Shown: positions 25,913-34,916 of the stretch, piece after piece
Layout: the number at the start of each line of letters is the position of its first letter
Position numbering within the stretch: position 1 is the stretch's first letter
Source of the DNA: Pictodentalium vernedei
Lineage: Eukaryota; Mollusca; Scaphopoda; Dentaliida; Dentaliidae
Assembly: GCA_031216915.1 (NCBI GenBank)
Contig: CM062289.1
Coordinates: forward strand, 395,772,674 to 395,836,673
DNA: 64,000 nucleotides
Direction: 5' to 3'
Position numbers and translations under genes: made by a program
The notes under the pieces: generated by a model
Databases searched by the model: none
Told to the model about the DNA's origin: nothing
Seen by the model: only the letters and a program-made list of their open reading frames with translations

Positions 25913-26712
25913 TCAATAGCGTGTATGTCCACCGTTTACCTCTTGGGCGGCAAGACATCGATGGCGCATGGACCTTTTAAGTCTCTAGATGTCACTCTGT
26001 GGTATTGCGTTCCACTCCTGCCTTAGAACATTACGTAAATCGCCTAACGTCTGATGATCATGAAGTCGTACCCGACGGTGCAATTGATCCAAAAGATGCT
26101 CGATTGGCGACAAAGCTGGCTAAAGTGGGGGCCAGGGAAGAAGTTCGATACTCTGCTCCTCAAGAAAGTAACGTTAGATACGCGCCACGTGACATCGGGC
26201 ATTGTCTTGCTGGAATCACTGCAATCCGACGTTAGCGTTGAGCAACGGGCCAACAGCGTTAAGAATTTCGTCCCTATATCGCTGACCATTCAAATTACCA
26301 TCGATGAAGATCAACTGCGTTCGATGGTGCAAGGAAAGCCCTGCCCAAACCATTACACTACCCCCGCCGAAACGGTCGCATTGCAGCACGCAAGCATCAG
26401 AACACAACTCCTCGTCGGCGATACACTCTTGCCCTACCATCAGCGCTCCATAGACAAAATCGTGATTCATCATCAAAAAGAACTGTGTTCCAACGCTGCT
26501 GAGTCCAGCGAACACACTGACGTACCCATTCCATTCTGACGGTACGGTGACGCTGGGTAAGGGTTGGTCGGTGGTATGGACACCTACCGCGGATGACGTG
26601 TTCAGCGAGTCTGTTGCGGACAGTTTGTGCACTGATTCTATTGTTAGTTCTACCAGGAGTAATTGCTGCTGTCCTCGTCGCCGGAAGGAAGAGATCTTGC
26701 AAGTGAGACGTC
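25913..26712 (-). pseudogene. Tc1-like transposase, C-terminal relic
   Basis: Reads as a Tc1/mariner transposase on the minus strand. The order of motifs is RISAQTVRNRL, LTQRHRTVRMEWVRQ, WNTVLFDDESRFCLWS (first catalytic Asp), DRFGGGSVMVWAG, DGNLNGQRYRDEIL, DNARCH (second Asp) and SPIEHLLDQL (catalytic Glu of the DDE triad). It is dead: there is a frameshift near 26400, and stops include TGA at 26216-26218, just before the DNARCH motif. The reading ends at TCA 25913-25915. Its N-terminal part lies beyond a large insertion, at 30269-30427. The family normally has about 340 residues. Confidence 0.9.
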
Positions 26713-26719
26713 TCGTATA

Positions 26720-26800
26720 GGTATCACGGAACTAAATATTTTCCCATAGGCGACCATTATAACGTTCAGGCAAAAATAAATATGATCGCATCACTTTAAT
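26720..26800. repeat. terminal direct repeat, left copy, first block
   Basis: Matches 30067-30149: GGTATCACGGAACTAAAT against GGTTTCACAGAACTAAAT, and so on to CACTTTAAT. The second block of the same repeat is 27683-27731. A ~65 base stretch present in the right copy is missing here, where the MITE sits. Confidence 0.8.
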
Positions 26801-26960
26801 GCAAGGGGGGGGGGGGGGGGGGGGGCACTAAAAAATTGCAAGACGTGACGTCCTATTTTTTATTCGGCTCCTTTTCTCACCCACCCACCCACTACGTGCA
26901 AATTTTCTACTACCGTTCTCAGACACCCACCCCCACTCTCCCATTAAAATCCAAAATAAA

Positions 26961-27240
26961 CTTACCCCAATTGCCCACGTGAGGGCACGATGACGCTGTG
27001 TGCTGAGACGTACTGCACGCCGAGGTGCACATGTCTTCAGCCAATCTAACCCAGTCTGTGCTGTGTAGTACGTAGTACCCGCCGTGCAGTGTGTAGTACA
27101 GTCGTGGGTTATGATGTTGAAGAGCTGACAGCTGCTCGTCGTTGCTCGGTGGTTCTCCCCAGGTACTCTGGCTTCTTCCACCCGTAAACCCGTCACCGAC
27201 ACGATATGACCCTGGTTGTTAAAGTGTAGTTAAACACCAA

Positions 27241-27287
<47 letters not shown>

Positions 27288-27291
27288 CAAA

Positions 27292-27320
<29 letters not shown>
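26961..27320 (+). mobile_element. SINE, 5-prime truncated, TAAA tail
   Basis: Body of the window's common SINE: AATTGCCCACGTG, GTACTGCACG, CATGTCTTCAGCC, TTGCTCGGTGGTTCTC, then a TTAAACACCAA end and a long (TAAA)n tail. It lacks the tRNA-like head. It is inserted in the middle of the G-tract MITE, between the parts seen separately at 50924 and 61161. Confidence 0.85.

Positions 27321-27322
<2 letters not shown>
27236..27322 (+). repeat. (TAAA)n tail microsatellite
   Basis: About 20 TAAA units with one interruption. It is the expanded 3-prime tail of the SINE before it. Confidence 0.95.
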
Positions 27323-27682
27323 CTTGGGTAGAATTTAGTGCATCAGAGAATTTTCCCAAAATATTGTCTGCACATTTTCTACATTTCGAACAAGACACCC
27401 ACCCTCTACTAACATGTGACATTTTCCCAGATTAAGCCCAATATTCTCACAAATAAAGCCTCCTAAAGTTGTATTTATGTTAAGAGTGTGATGTACAACA
27501 TCATCTTTAAGGTTTGAAACACAAATGATGGTATATATTAGCTGATATATTGATATATTTTTAAAAAATTAAAAAAATTGCACAAGTTGGAAATGCATAT
27601 TTTTGGCGCACTCAAGAGACCCACCCACCCCCCACGTCACGTCTTACAAATTTTTGGCGCCCCCACCCCCCCCCCCCCCCCG

Positions 27683-27731
27683 GGTCATGCAACAAATAAG
27701 AGAGAAAAATTGACAGCAAGGGAAATACCGG
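27683..27731. repeat. terminal direct repeat, left copy, second block
   Basis: GGTCATGCAACAAATAAGAG... to AAATACCGG matches 30216-30264 with very few changes. It completes the left 200 bp repeat of the 3.5 kb element. Confidence 0.8.
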
Positions 27732-27733
27732 TC

Positions 27734-30066
27734 ACGTGCGCATATTTTCCAGGGAATTCCTCACAAAAACACACCAAATGTAAATTATATTTTTCAAGTC
27801 CAAAAGTCATCAAACCACCCTCTTTTTTATATGGAATATTCATCAATAATGCAAGATGTCAATAGAATGCTTCAAACATTTATTGAAACAATTTATTTCC
27901 CCAAGGCTGTTTATTTTTAGAGATTGCATCACTTCCGAGGGCAACATTTCAAGGCGGGTATATCTAATTCAAATATTTAGTTCAGTGATACCTATAATCA
28001 TCCTCAACCCAATCAAAGAGATATTTTACCACTTTCATGAGATCAAAGAATCATTTCTGCATTAGAATCCAATTTTTGGCTTCTAATGAGTCAAAAACAT
28101 GGGAAATTTGCTCTTTTAAGGAAAAGTGTCCAAACTGTGTCAAATGAGCTTAAAAGGATTTTTCTAGCCTCTCACCTAATAAATTAGCTGAGCGGGATGA
28201 GAATTTATAGCTTTCTTTAAAAACTACCATGATCCCAAAATAAAACTAAAATCTGCATCAGTACACAATATTTTGGGAAATTTGTTTTCTCATTTAAACA
28301 TACCACAAGCAAAACAGTGCCCCAAACCCATAAACAATATGAATGTCAATTTTGTTTCAAAAATTGGGGCTGCAGTTATATATTTCACCAATAGAAAAGG
28401 ACTCTGCCATTTCATCCTAAGAGCTGATGTAAAAAAATTTTTCTACCTAATCATGTGGTAAAATATAGACCTGAATAGGACCCCCTGGTATACCCCTTTT
28501 CATCAAAATCTATGACATAATTCAGAAATTAATTTATATTGACCCAAATCAAACCCCCTGTGATATTAAATTCCACTTGTGATAGATTTTAAATCACATT
28601 CTGGCTTTTGAAACATATCACCTTGTGTTTGATGAATATTTTGCAATTTTTGTGAAAGAAAGCGTCAGTTTTCTCAGTTAAGGCATCTAGAGTCATTGGT
28701 ATGGCACTGACAAAACATAAAACATTGTTTTTTTTCCAAAGGAAAGACCAGTACCTGCTACTGTGGTAACTCATACAATGTCAAATGCCTAAAACCATCA
28801 AATATTGATTCTATAGTGCTATACTTGTGCTGCAAGTACCCATCAGTGCACTTTCACAATTTTTGTTTCAGTTCCCACAGACACCCATTCTGACAAAAAG
28901 AGTGAAATTGTAGAAAATATGTTTCCAAAGAGGATGAATCTGGGATTTGCAACAAGAATATAGTGGTCTTTATTGATCAATGTATTTGTGTGGGTGGGGG
29001 TGGGGGGGGGGGGGGGGGTGAAAGATAGTCAGCTGCCAATTATTGAAAATGCAGACACAGGTAAATGAAAAACAAAGAAACAACTTGTCTGATTAATAGA
29101 CAGACAGATAGATGGACAGACAAGAGACAGACAGACAGATAGAATTTCAGTCACACATTTAAGAAGTCTACATTAGAGTGCTGACTGACATGCAATGGAA
29201 AATATAGTGGAGGAGCCAGGACAAGATAGTCAAACAGAAAAATAACTCAGTGGACCATGAGTGCTGCAGTCTCAAAGTAAATTATAAGAAACTGAAAATT
29301 ATGATATTAACTTCAGCCTCTAAAAATATGTTGACTTGTATAGTCTTTCCCCAATGTTTATCACCAGCAGAAGGGTTAAGTGTGTATGGGAGGGGGACTT
29401 GGTTCAAGGAGAGAGCAATATTTCATAACTGTCACTGTAAATTTGTGCTGTATCATGGGAACTATGACAGCACTAGTACCACACTACTATATTGGTAGCT
29501 ATGCACAAATGTCATTCATTCACATTTGTCATTTTATTATGTTATTCTTCCACTGTAGCCCCCTCCCCTCCCCAACTTTGTGTTCCAAAATACTCTTTCA
29601 GTGAAGGACTTGCTTTCTGACGTTTTAAAGAGGATAATAAAGAAGAGAAAAACCTCTGAATGCCAGTGAATAGAAGTGCAGTATAGGTTGTTTGGATGTG
29701 TGTTTGAATGGTATTTTGGAAGGGGGGTTGAATGTTGGAATCACCCTGCCCCTAGTACTATGAAGGGGAACCATGGTTTAAATAAATGTGTTAATAGGGT
29801 AAGGTAGGCTGTTAGTTAGCAGCTGCCAGTGTTATAGTGTGCTCCTGGGGAAAACACTTGCTCAAGATGTGAATTTGCCTGCATTAACACCCTTAGTTTT
29901 GGAAATATATAGCCTTTGTTGCTGACTGTGACAAAAGTACAACTTTTCAAAACAATAAAACAGTTCTCTAGGATGTGTGGTTCCCCAATGAACATTTAAT
30001 TGTGAAATAAGCCCAAAATAATAACTGAATCTGGTTTGGAAGCAAAAAAAAAACGTATTTCCTTTC
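27734..30066. other. interior of the 3.5 kb element, no gene seen
   Basis: A+T-rich and apparently single-copy within the window. The longest frame is about 99 codons, with no retroviral motif. It holds a G run at 29000-29018 and a GACA/GATA microsatellite at 29096-29142. Confidence 0.5.
29096..29142 (+). repeat. GACA/GATA microsatellite
   Basis: Alternating GACAGACAGATAGATGG-type units across about 47 bases. Confidence 0.9.
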
Positions 30067-30264
30067 GGTTTCACAGAACTAAATATTTTCCCATAGGCGA
30101 CCATTATAACATTCAGGCAAAAAAAAAAATATGATCGCATCACTTTAATTTTGGCATTCAAATATCTTTGTCAAGTATAGCCCTTCATACAACTTTTTCT
30201 GATCCTAGAACAGGTGGTCATGCAACAAATAAGAGAGAAAAATTGAGAGCAAGGGAAGTACCGG
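30067..30264. repeat. terminal direct repeat, right copy
   Basis: Uninterrupted ~198-base copy, from GGTTTCACAGAACT to GAAGTACCGG, followed by the TCGTA target duplicate. It has about 65 bases (30150-30215) that are absent from the left copy. Confidence 0.78.
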
Positions 30265-30268
30265 TCGT

Positions 30269-30427
30269 AGCTCTTGGTCGGCCTGAACGGGACCGGTCGG
30301 CAGTAGGACCAGTGGTTCTATACCTTCCAATGAGACGGTAAATAGTGGCTACAGTGACTCCGAACTCAGCAACGAGCTCATCTGGAGGTATCATCTGGAG
30401 GTATCCCAGCCCCATGCATGCCAATGG
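30269..30427 (-). pseudogene. Tc1-like transposase, N-terminal HTH fragment
   Basis: Minus-strand translation shows a helix-turn-helix typical of Tc1-like transposases: DELVAEFGVTVATIYRLIGR, then RSRSGRPRAT. The GRPR AT-hook-like link that follows the first HTH in this family is visible. The frame runs into the 3.5 kb insertion, and the catalytic half is at 25913-26712. The start is not certain. Confidence 0.85.
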
Positions 30428-30739
30428 CGCCCAACCTCTGATTTTTGGTTAACTTTGGCATTTTGTGGGTGGACAACAACAACATGTCATTAAACTCTTT
30501 CTACGACTTCTTGTCCACAAACATGCAACATTAGAACTATTATATTTCATCCTTTATGCTATTTTTTTCACATTTGTTTCTGTTGTACTTTCTTTTTTGC
30601 CTCAGTCAGTATATTCATTATATTTTAACTCTCAAGTTAAATTCTGGTGAGTTTCTTGTCATACATGCACGTGTAGAACACATGTTCAATTATACAGGCT
30701 TTTAACGATCATGTTACAGTACCTTGTCGGGCAATGCTC
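30428..30739. other. no feature recognised
   Basis: No frame or repeat that I recognise. It may hold the 5-prime end of the split Tc1 element. Confidence 0.4.
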
Positions 30740-30860
30740 TCTAGCCCCCGGAGAACCACGGGAAGTTTACTGTGGTAAACGAGCCCTGTTTGCCTGGTAA
30801 ATAAAATAGGACCCAGTCACCAGTGCTTGGGGTGGAAATCCTCTAAAATGGACAACACGG
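30740..30860 (+). repeat. dispersed repeat P, copy 1
   Basis: GGGAAGTTTACTGTGGTAAAC, AAATAGGACCCAGTCACCAG and CCTCTAAAATGG recur in reverse at 59208-59340, and more weakly at 36790-36890. The nature of the family is unknown. Confidence 0.6.
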
Positions 30861-31515
30861 GGTATAAACGACTGACTAAGCTTGACATTTATTTATCTCC
30901 ATGTTGCAGTCACGATCAGCCATTGTGCTGAAATATGCGAGCTTAAACACTTCCAAATAAATCAATACAATGGTTTCAAGTGAAGTCTTGTCTTCACTAG
31001 ACACCTCTGTGGTCAAACTTATCTTAGACGCAAAATGTGAGTAGAATTCTCCTGGCCTTTAACCCTGTACCTGACACGAAAGGCAGACGGAACTTGTTTT
31101 TAAATAATTTAGAATTTGAGAGGACCGTTATACCCTTAAGTGCAGTGAGTATACATTTCATAAAAAAACAAACATCATATTTATATATTAACACGAGTTT
31201 AACCTTACAGGGCCTAGTTCCGATTTGGGGGAATTTGTTCTTTTATATGTAGAACAAATGTTCCAACATACAGACTTTTTGGTGGTCTTGCTGATGGAAG
31301 TTACAGTACCTTAACTGGCAGTGGTGTCTTGCCTGCCTGGAGAGGTGGCCAAGACTTCACTAGGCACACTGACAAGTCAAAGTCTTGCCTTATTGTGAGA
31401 GAGTATATAATATGTAGAATCCTCCAGGCGTTTCAGAATCTGATAAGAATCAAATCAAGGTTGATTCTCGTTGTTTTCCCGACGAGCGTTATCTGTGAGA
31501 ATCTTTTCTGATTTT
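30861..31515. other. low-similarity repeats, no gene
   Basis: Contains loosely repeated blocks (ACAGACTTTT...GTTACAGTACCTT near 31270, and a similar block near 30695), suggesting a decayed tandem duplication. No coding family is recognised. Confidence 0.35.
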
Positions 31516-31615
31516 CGCATGTTTTTGAGACAAAAAGTGAAAAAATAATGAAAATTGGATGGTGATTTTTGTGAATAGGTTTGTCCGGTTTTTGCCGTTA
31601 CGTTGGGTAAAGGAT
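31516..31615. mobile_element. one arm of the hairpin MITE family
   Basis: GTTTTTGAGACAAAAAGTG and the end CCGGTTTTTGCCGTTACG, GGGTAAAGGATTAA match one arm and terminus of the long hairpin elements near 50033 and 62062. The opposite arm is not visible here. Confidence 0.5.
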
Positions 31616-31835
31616 TAAGAGCATATTCATAATCTATTATAAGAAGTGAATGAACAGTTTGCTTAAATCAAAGTTGATGCTCATTGTTTTCTCTGGCAAA
31701 TCATTTACACATGGGCAAAGGAGAGAAGAAAACGTTAAAAAATCTCAGGGAAGGAATGTAGCGCCTTTGTGTAAATATTCTTCTGGTTAAGCCCACTAAG
31801 GAATAGTTTTCTGAAAAGTTTTAAACCTTCGAAAA

Positions 31836-31880
31836 GCACTTTCCCGGCCGAGGAATATGATACGTCATAATTTCATTAAG
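31836..31880 (+). repeat. short block shared with the window end
   Basis: GATACGTCATAATTTCATTA with a CACTTTCCCGGCCGAGGAA-type lead recurs at 63946-64000. It is probably the end of a dispersed element. Confidence 0.55.
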
Positions 31881-32268
31881 TATTTATTTATTCATTTATT
31901 TTATTTTATTTTATTGATTGATTTATTTTATTTATTTATTGGGCTTTAACAACACTTTCGACAGTCAGGGCCACCTCATGTCTGACAGTTTTACGGGTGG
32001 AGGAAGTACCCGGAGGGAACCACCGAACAACGGCGAGCAACTGTCAGACTCCCCAACGTATTAACTACATACAAGCAGGGTTAGCATTGGTTGAAGACAA
32101 GTACACCATCGACGTGCAGTACGCCTTGGTACACAGGGCCGCCGTTCCCCCACCTGGGCAACCTGGATAAGTGCCTCGCTGAAGGACACAACGCAGCTAT
32201 TCATGGCGGGGATCGAACCGTGGACCTTTCGGTTTGAAGTACAATACCGTAATCACTGAACCACAGAG
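31881..32268 (-). mobile_element. SINE, minus strand, near full length
   Basis: Reversed SINE: TTTATT-rich tail, GGAGGAAGTACCCGGAGGG, ACGGCGAGCAACTGTCAG, ACCATCGACGTGCAGTACG, AAGGACACAACGCAGC, and a decayed tRNA-like head with GGGGATCGAACCG (B-box) and AATCACTGAACCAC (A-box side). The head is weaker than in the copy at 34537. Confidence 0.85.
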
Positions 32269-32555
32269 AATATTAATTGGTCTACCATGAAATAATGAAT
32301 AAAGATTCTTCCAATTGTTGCAATTGAACTGACGTGGGAGATACCACCAGGGTTTAAAGGGCTAAAAATCACTTCGACTTCACATACCTATTTGGCATTG
32401 TGTTTACAGCGGAAGCACCACTGGAATAGCCGGTGGGGAGGAGACCGAGGGGGCACATGCCCCCAAATTTCAGTCATGCCCACCTCCCCAAGTGATGTGG
32501 CCTAATTATTGATGCCTTTCGTAACTTATAATTTATGGACATTTTTCTCCGGCTG

Positions 32556-32595
32556 CCCCCCCCCCCCCTCGCGCTAGCGAGAGGGGGGGGGGGGG
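32556..32595. repeat. C-run/G-run hairpin
   Basis: A run of 13 C, CTCGCGCTAGCGAG in the middle, then a run of G. The whole can fold on itself and could also form quadruplex or i-motif structures. Confidence 0.85.
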
Positions 32596-32669
32596 CTCTT
32601 GTGCTCGCCTTTATCTCGCCGCTACGTGGCTCGGATGATGCTGAGCATCCTATTCTCTATTCCCCCTAG

Positions 32670-32742
32670 TAGTTCAGCGATCTGAACGTAGCGGGCACTC
32701 CCTACGTAGAGGGGTAGCCGCTACGTTCAGATCGCTGAACTA
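32670..32742. repeat. perfect 25 bp palindrome arms
   Basis: TAGTTCAGCGATCTGAACG... at 32670-32694 is repeated perfectly in reverse at 32718-32742, with a 23-base loop that contains its own CTACGTAG centre. It sits just before the promoter-like module at 32755. Confidence 0.95.
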
Positions 32743-32754
32743 GCCGCCTTAGTA

Positions 32755-33092
32755 GTATAGCATGTACCCGACCGGCCCCCATTGGCAGGACCCCAGAAAT
32801 GACGTCATGTCACGTGACCCAGTTACGTCATGTGTGGTTGTCATGGTAGCCCGCGTGAGTGGCCATCTTGTGACGTCATCAGCATAGTGGTACGTGGTCC
32901 TAGTGCATATGCGCAGCGCGTGTTAGCGTGATACGTGTTTCCCTCGGCCATTTTGTATACTGGAGGCCGCCATCTTGATTTCTATGGTAGCACGTGGCTG
33001 CTATGTGACCTAAAACCTTCTTATAGGACAGGTGTATGTTCGGAGAGTATGTTCCTTTGTGCGAGAGTAATTTCCCGATTCGTAGAATATCC
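32755..33092 (+). promoter_or_regulatory. promoter-like module A, copy 1
   Basis: A compact set of known transcription-factor motifs: GACGTCAT (CRE) at about 32801 and 32871, GTCACGTGACC (E-box) at about 32809, CATATGCGCAGCGCG (near NRF1), and GGCCGCCATCTTG (YY1) at about 32964. The same motifs in the same order occur at 36905 and, in reverse, at 46590-46395. Conserved order in three copies suggests the terminal or promoter part of a transposable element. Activity is inferred. Confidence 0.65.
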
Positions 33093-33310
33093 ACAAACAG
33101 CCTGGCAAGTTGTACTATTTCGAATTCTTTCAGAATTCTCTGTTTCTATCTATCTCTGCAATAGTTTTCGTCTACCCGACCATGTTGGTTTGTCCTAGAG
33201 TATACTCCAATAGAGTAATAGAGCCTATCGGCTGGAACAGCGTTGCTTATTGTTAATATATGTAGCTTTTCTGGTCTGTTCTTATTAGTTCTGTACGGAC
33301 CATGCAACTA
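33093..33310 (+). repeat. large dispersed repeat, module B, copy 1
   Basis: CAAGTTGTACTATTTCGAA, TTCTTTCAGAATTCTC, TCTACCCGACCATG, GAGTATACTCC and CTGGTCTGTTCTTATTAG. It is collinear with 38085-38117 plus 39661-39860 and, in reverse, with 46110-45500. A stretch between modules A and B seen in the other copies is deleted here. Confidence 0.75.
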
Positions 33311-33904
33311 CAATGTAATCTCTGTGAAACGCCTACATACTTTGATAAGAATTAAAATGGCGCCTAGGCGTTTCACAAAACTACACGAAAACGAGAACAC
33401 TTTTTTAAAACAACTTACCCTGATACATCGTAATCCACAGAGAGCACGATGTGTTGGGGCTAAGTAAGGTCACCCCATTTTATCAAAACTTTCAAACCAG
33501 AAATGGGAGATATTCCCTCAAGTGGAAATCCAATTTTGTGAGAAGGTGCGTTCGTTCCTCACTGGCTACGCGTCTCTTATCCATGAGCCACCGCGTCATA
33601 TATGTAAATTATATTCAGGGCTGGCAGAGGTTATTTCTGTTATTTTATTTGCATGGTAATAGATCGCATCCACGTCGGTGGTACATTTGCAGATATACGA
33701 TTGTAACTTTTCTCCCACTGGGCCGAACCACGGAAGTCTTGGAAATTTGTGCTCTTCGACTTTCCTTGAGTTTCCGCCACATCTGTGAACCTAATTCTCT
33801 GTGCACGAGGCTGGTGGTTATCTTGCCAATTCCAACAATTCTTGCTGCTCCGTCATCCCATTCACACATTGAGGTCCAAAAGGGCCATCGAACGTCCTCT
33901 ACTA
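33311..33904. other. no gene supported
   Basis: An open frame of about 180 codons spans 33451-34002, but its translation has no family features and its codons look random. The true reading in its second half is the Tc1 fragment in another frame. Confidence 0.5.
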
Positions 33905-34405
33905 AGGTATCATCACCAAGGAATACATTTGGCTCGGTTGTTAGCATTTTTCATTCAGAACATTGCACTGACTACCATTCCTTGGTCTACCATGAATCCT
34001 GATCTGAATCCACTGGAGTACATTTGGGACATTCTAGGGCGTCGAACACAAGCACACAACCTTCAGCCAGGGGCTCCATGCAAGGGAAAAATCGGGGGGG
34101 GGGGGGGCGGATCGGTAACACCATCTAAGCGGAGCGTCACCATCGGTTGGCGCGTAGTGTGCCGAAAAATTTTGGCAAAAAAGCCTCCCGGAAATGGCAC
34201 TTCCCAGGCCTTCACTGAAAATATTTGGGGGAGCCACCCCCCCCCCCCCCCCGTGAACCGTTGGCATGACGTCACTGCCTCCAGTACAAACTCTGCGAGA
34301 ATTGGAAGCAGTTTTGCCTCAGGAATGGCGAGTTATCTCTACAGCGGGTACGACGATTGACTGGAGGTTGCGAAGCAGGAAAGAAGCTGCTCATGTTCTC
34401 TAGAG
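33905..34405 (+). pseudogene. Tc1-like transposase C-terminal fragment, interrupted
   Basis: The first part gives TIPWSTMNPDLNPLEYIWDI and LGRRTQAHN, the region around the last catalytic acidic residue. After an insertion at about 34076-34271, the reading resumes with LRELEAVLPQEWRVISTA and ends with RLRSRKEAAHVL. The N-terminal two thirds are absent. It is a different copy from those at 25913 and 41669. Confidence 0.8.
34076..34271. mobile_element. small G/C-tract insert inside the Tc1 fragment
   Basis: About 196 bases that start near a 14-base G run and end near a 15-base C run, both with poorly matching inverted flanks (GCGGATC and GAGCCAC). It separates two parts of one transposase reading. 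No clear target duplication was found. Confidence 0.5.
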
Positions 34406-34497
34406 GTTACAAGTATCCATTTGTAGCTAAATAATGTTGCCTTGTTGACGAGGTTACAAGTATCCATTTATAGCTAAATAATGTTGCCTTGTTGATT
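34404..34497 (+). repeat. 47 bp tandem duplication
   Basis: AGGTTACAAGTATCCATTT... to ...GCCTTGTTGA occurs twice in a row with one change (TTGTAGC against TTATAGC). Confidence 0.93.
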
Positions 34498-34536
34498 CTG
34501 CAGCTCCATACTAAAACTGATATCGAACTGAGCTCC

Positions 34537-34908
34537 GGGAGCGCGGTGGCTAAGTGGTAGACTGTTGTATTCCCATGCTAGATGTCCCGAGTTCGATCCC
34601 CGTCCGGGACGACCCGCGTTGTGTCCTTGGGCAAGGTACTTTATCCCGGTTGCCTACATGGGGGCACGATGATGCCGTGTACTAAGGCGTACTGCACGTC
34701 GATGTTGCACATGTCTTCAACCGCTGTAACCCTGCTTGGGTGGAGCTTGAACAAAGTTAGAATGTTGAGGAGCTGTCAGTTGCTCGCCGATGCTCGGTGG
34801 TTCTCTCCGGGTACTCCGGCTTCCTCCGCTCTAAAACTGTCACGATTCGCTATTGTGCATAAGTATGTGACCTTAAACACCAATTTATAAATAAATATTA
34901 ATAAGTAT
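34537..34908 (+). mobile_element. full-length tRNA-headed SINE with TSD
   Basis: The best complete copy in the window. The head has A-box TGGCTAAGTGG and B-box AGTTCGATCCC, the internal pol III promoter of a tRNA gene. The body follows: TTGTGTCCTTGGGCAAGG, CGTACTGCACGTCG, TTGCTCGCCGATGCTCGG, GGTACTCCGGCTTCC, and CCTTAAACACCAA before an A/T tail. The target duplication TGAGCTCC is at 34529-34536 and 34909-34916. The head does not fold as a functional tRNA. Confidence 0.95.
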
Positions 34909-34916
34909 TGAGCTCC

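Larger units (their letters stand above)
26805..27681. mobile_element. G-tract MITE, full copy with internal SINE
   Basis: The left end is a G run followed by GCACTAAAAAATTGCAAGAC and GTGACG. The right end is CACGTCACGTCTTAC, then AAATTTTTGGCGCC and a C run. These are inverted copies of each other. Without the SINE at 26961-27320 the element is about 520 bases. Half copies lie at 50924-51078 (left) and 61161-61516 (right). It is non-coding; the superfamily is not identified. Confidence 0.75.
26718..30264. mobile_element. 3.5 kb element with 200 bp terminal direct repeats
   Basis: Splits the Tc1 relic. The flanking duplication is TCGTA (26713-26717 and 30265-30269); removing the insert restores the transposase reading from the helix-turn-helix part to the catalytic part. 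The right terminal repeat is 30067-30264. The left one is 26720-27731 but is broken by a MITE. Five-base target duplications and direct terminal repeats fit an LTR retroelement, but the ends do not show the usual TG...CA, and no gag or pol frame or primer-binding site is seen, so the class is tentative. Confidence 0.6.

Noticed and set aside
26054..26539. Plus-strand open frame of about 160 codons
   Set aside because: It is antisense to the Tc1 transposase motifs, so it is a shadow.
33451..34002. Open frame of about 180 codons on the plus strand
   Set aside because: The translation has no family motif, and the last part overlaps a Tc1 fragment that is clear in another frame.
34537..34610. 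tRNA gene
   Set aside because: The A- and B-boxes belong to a SINE head with a long body, tail and target duplication; no proper cloverleaf is evident.
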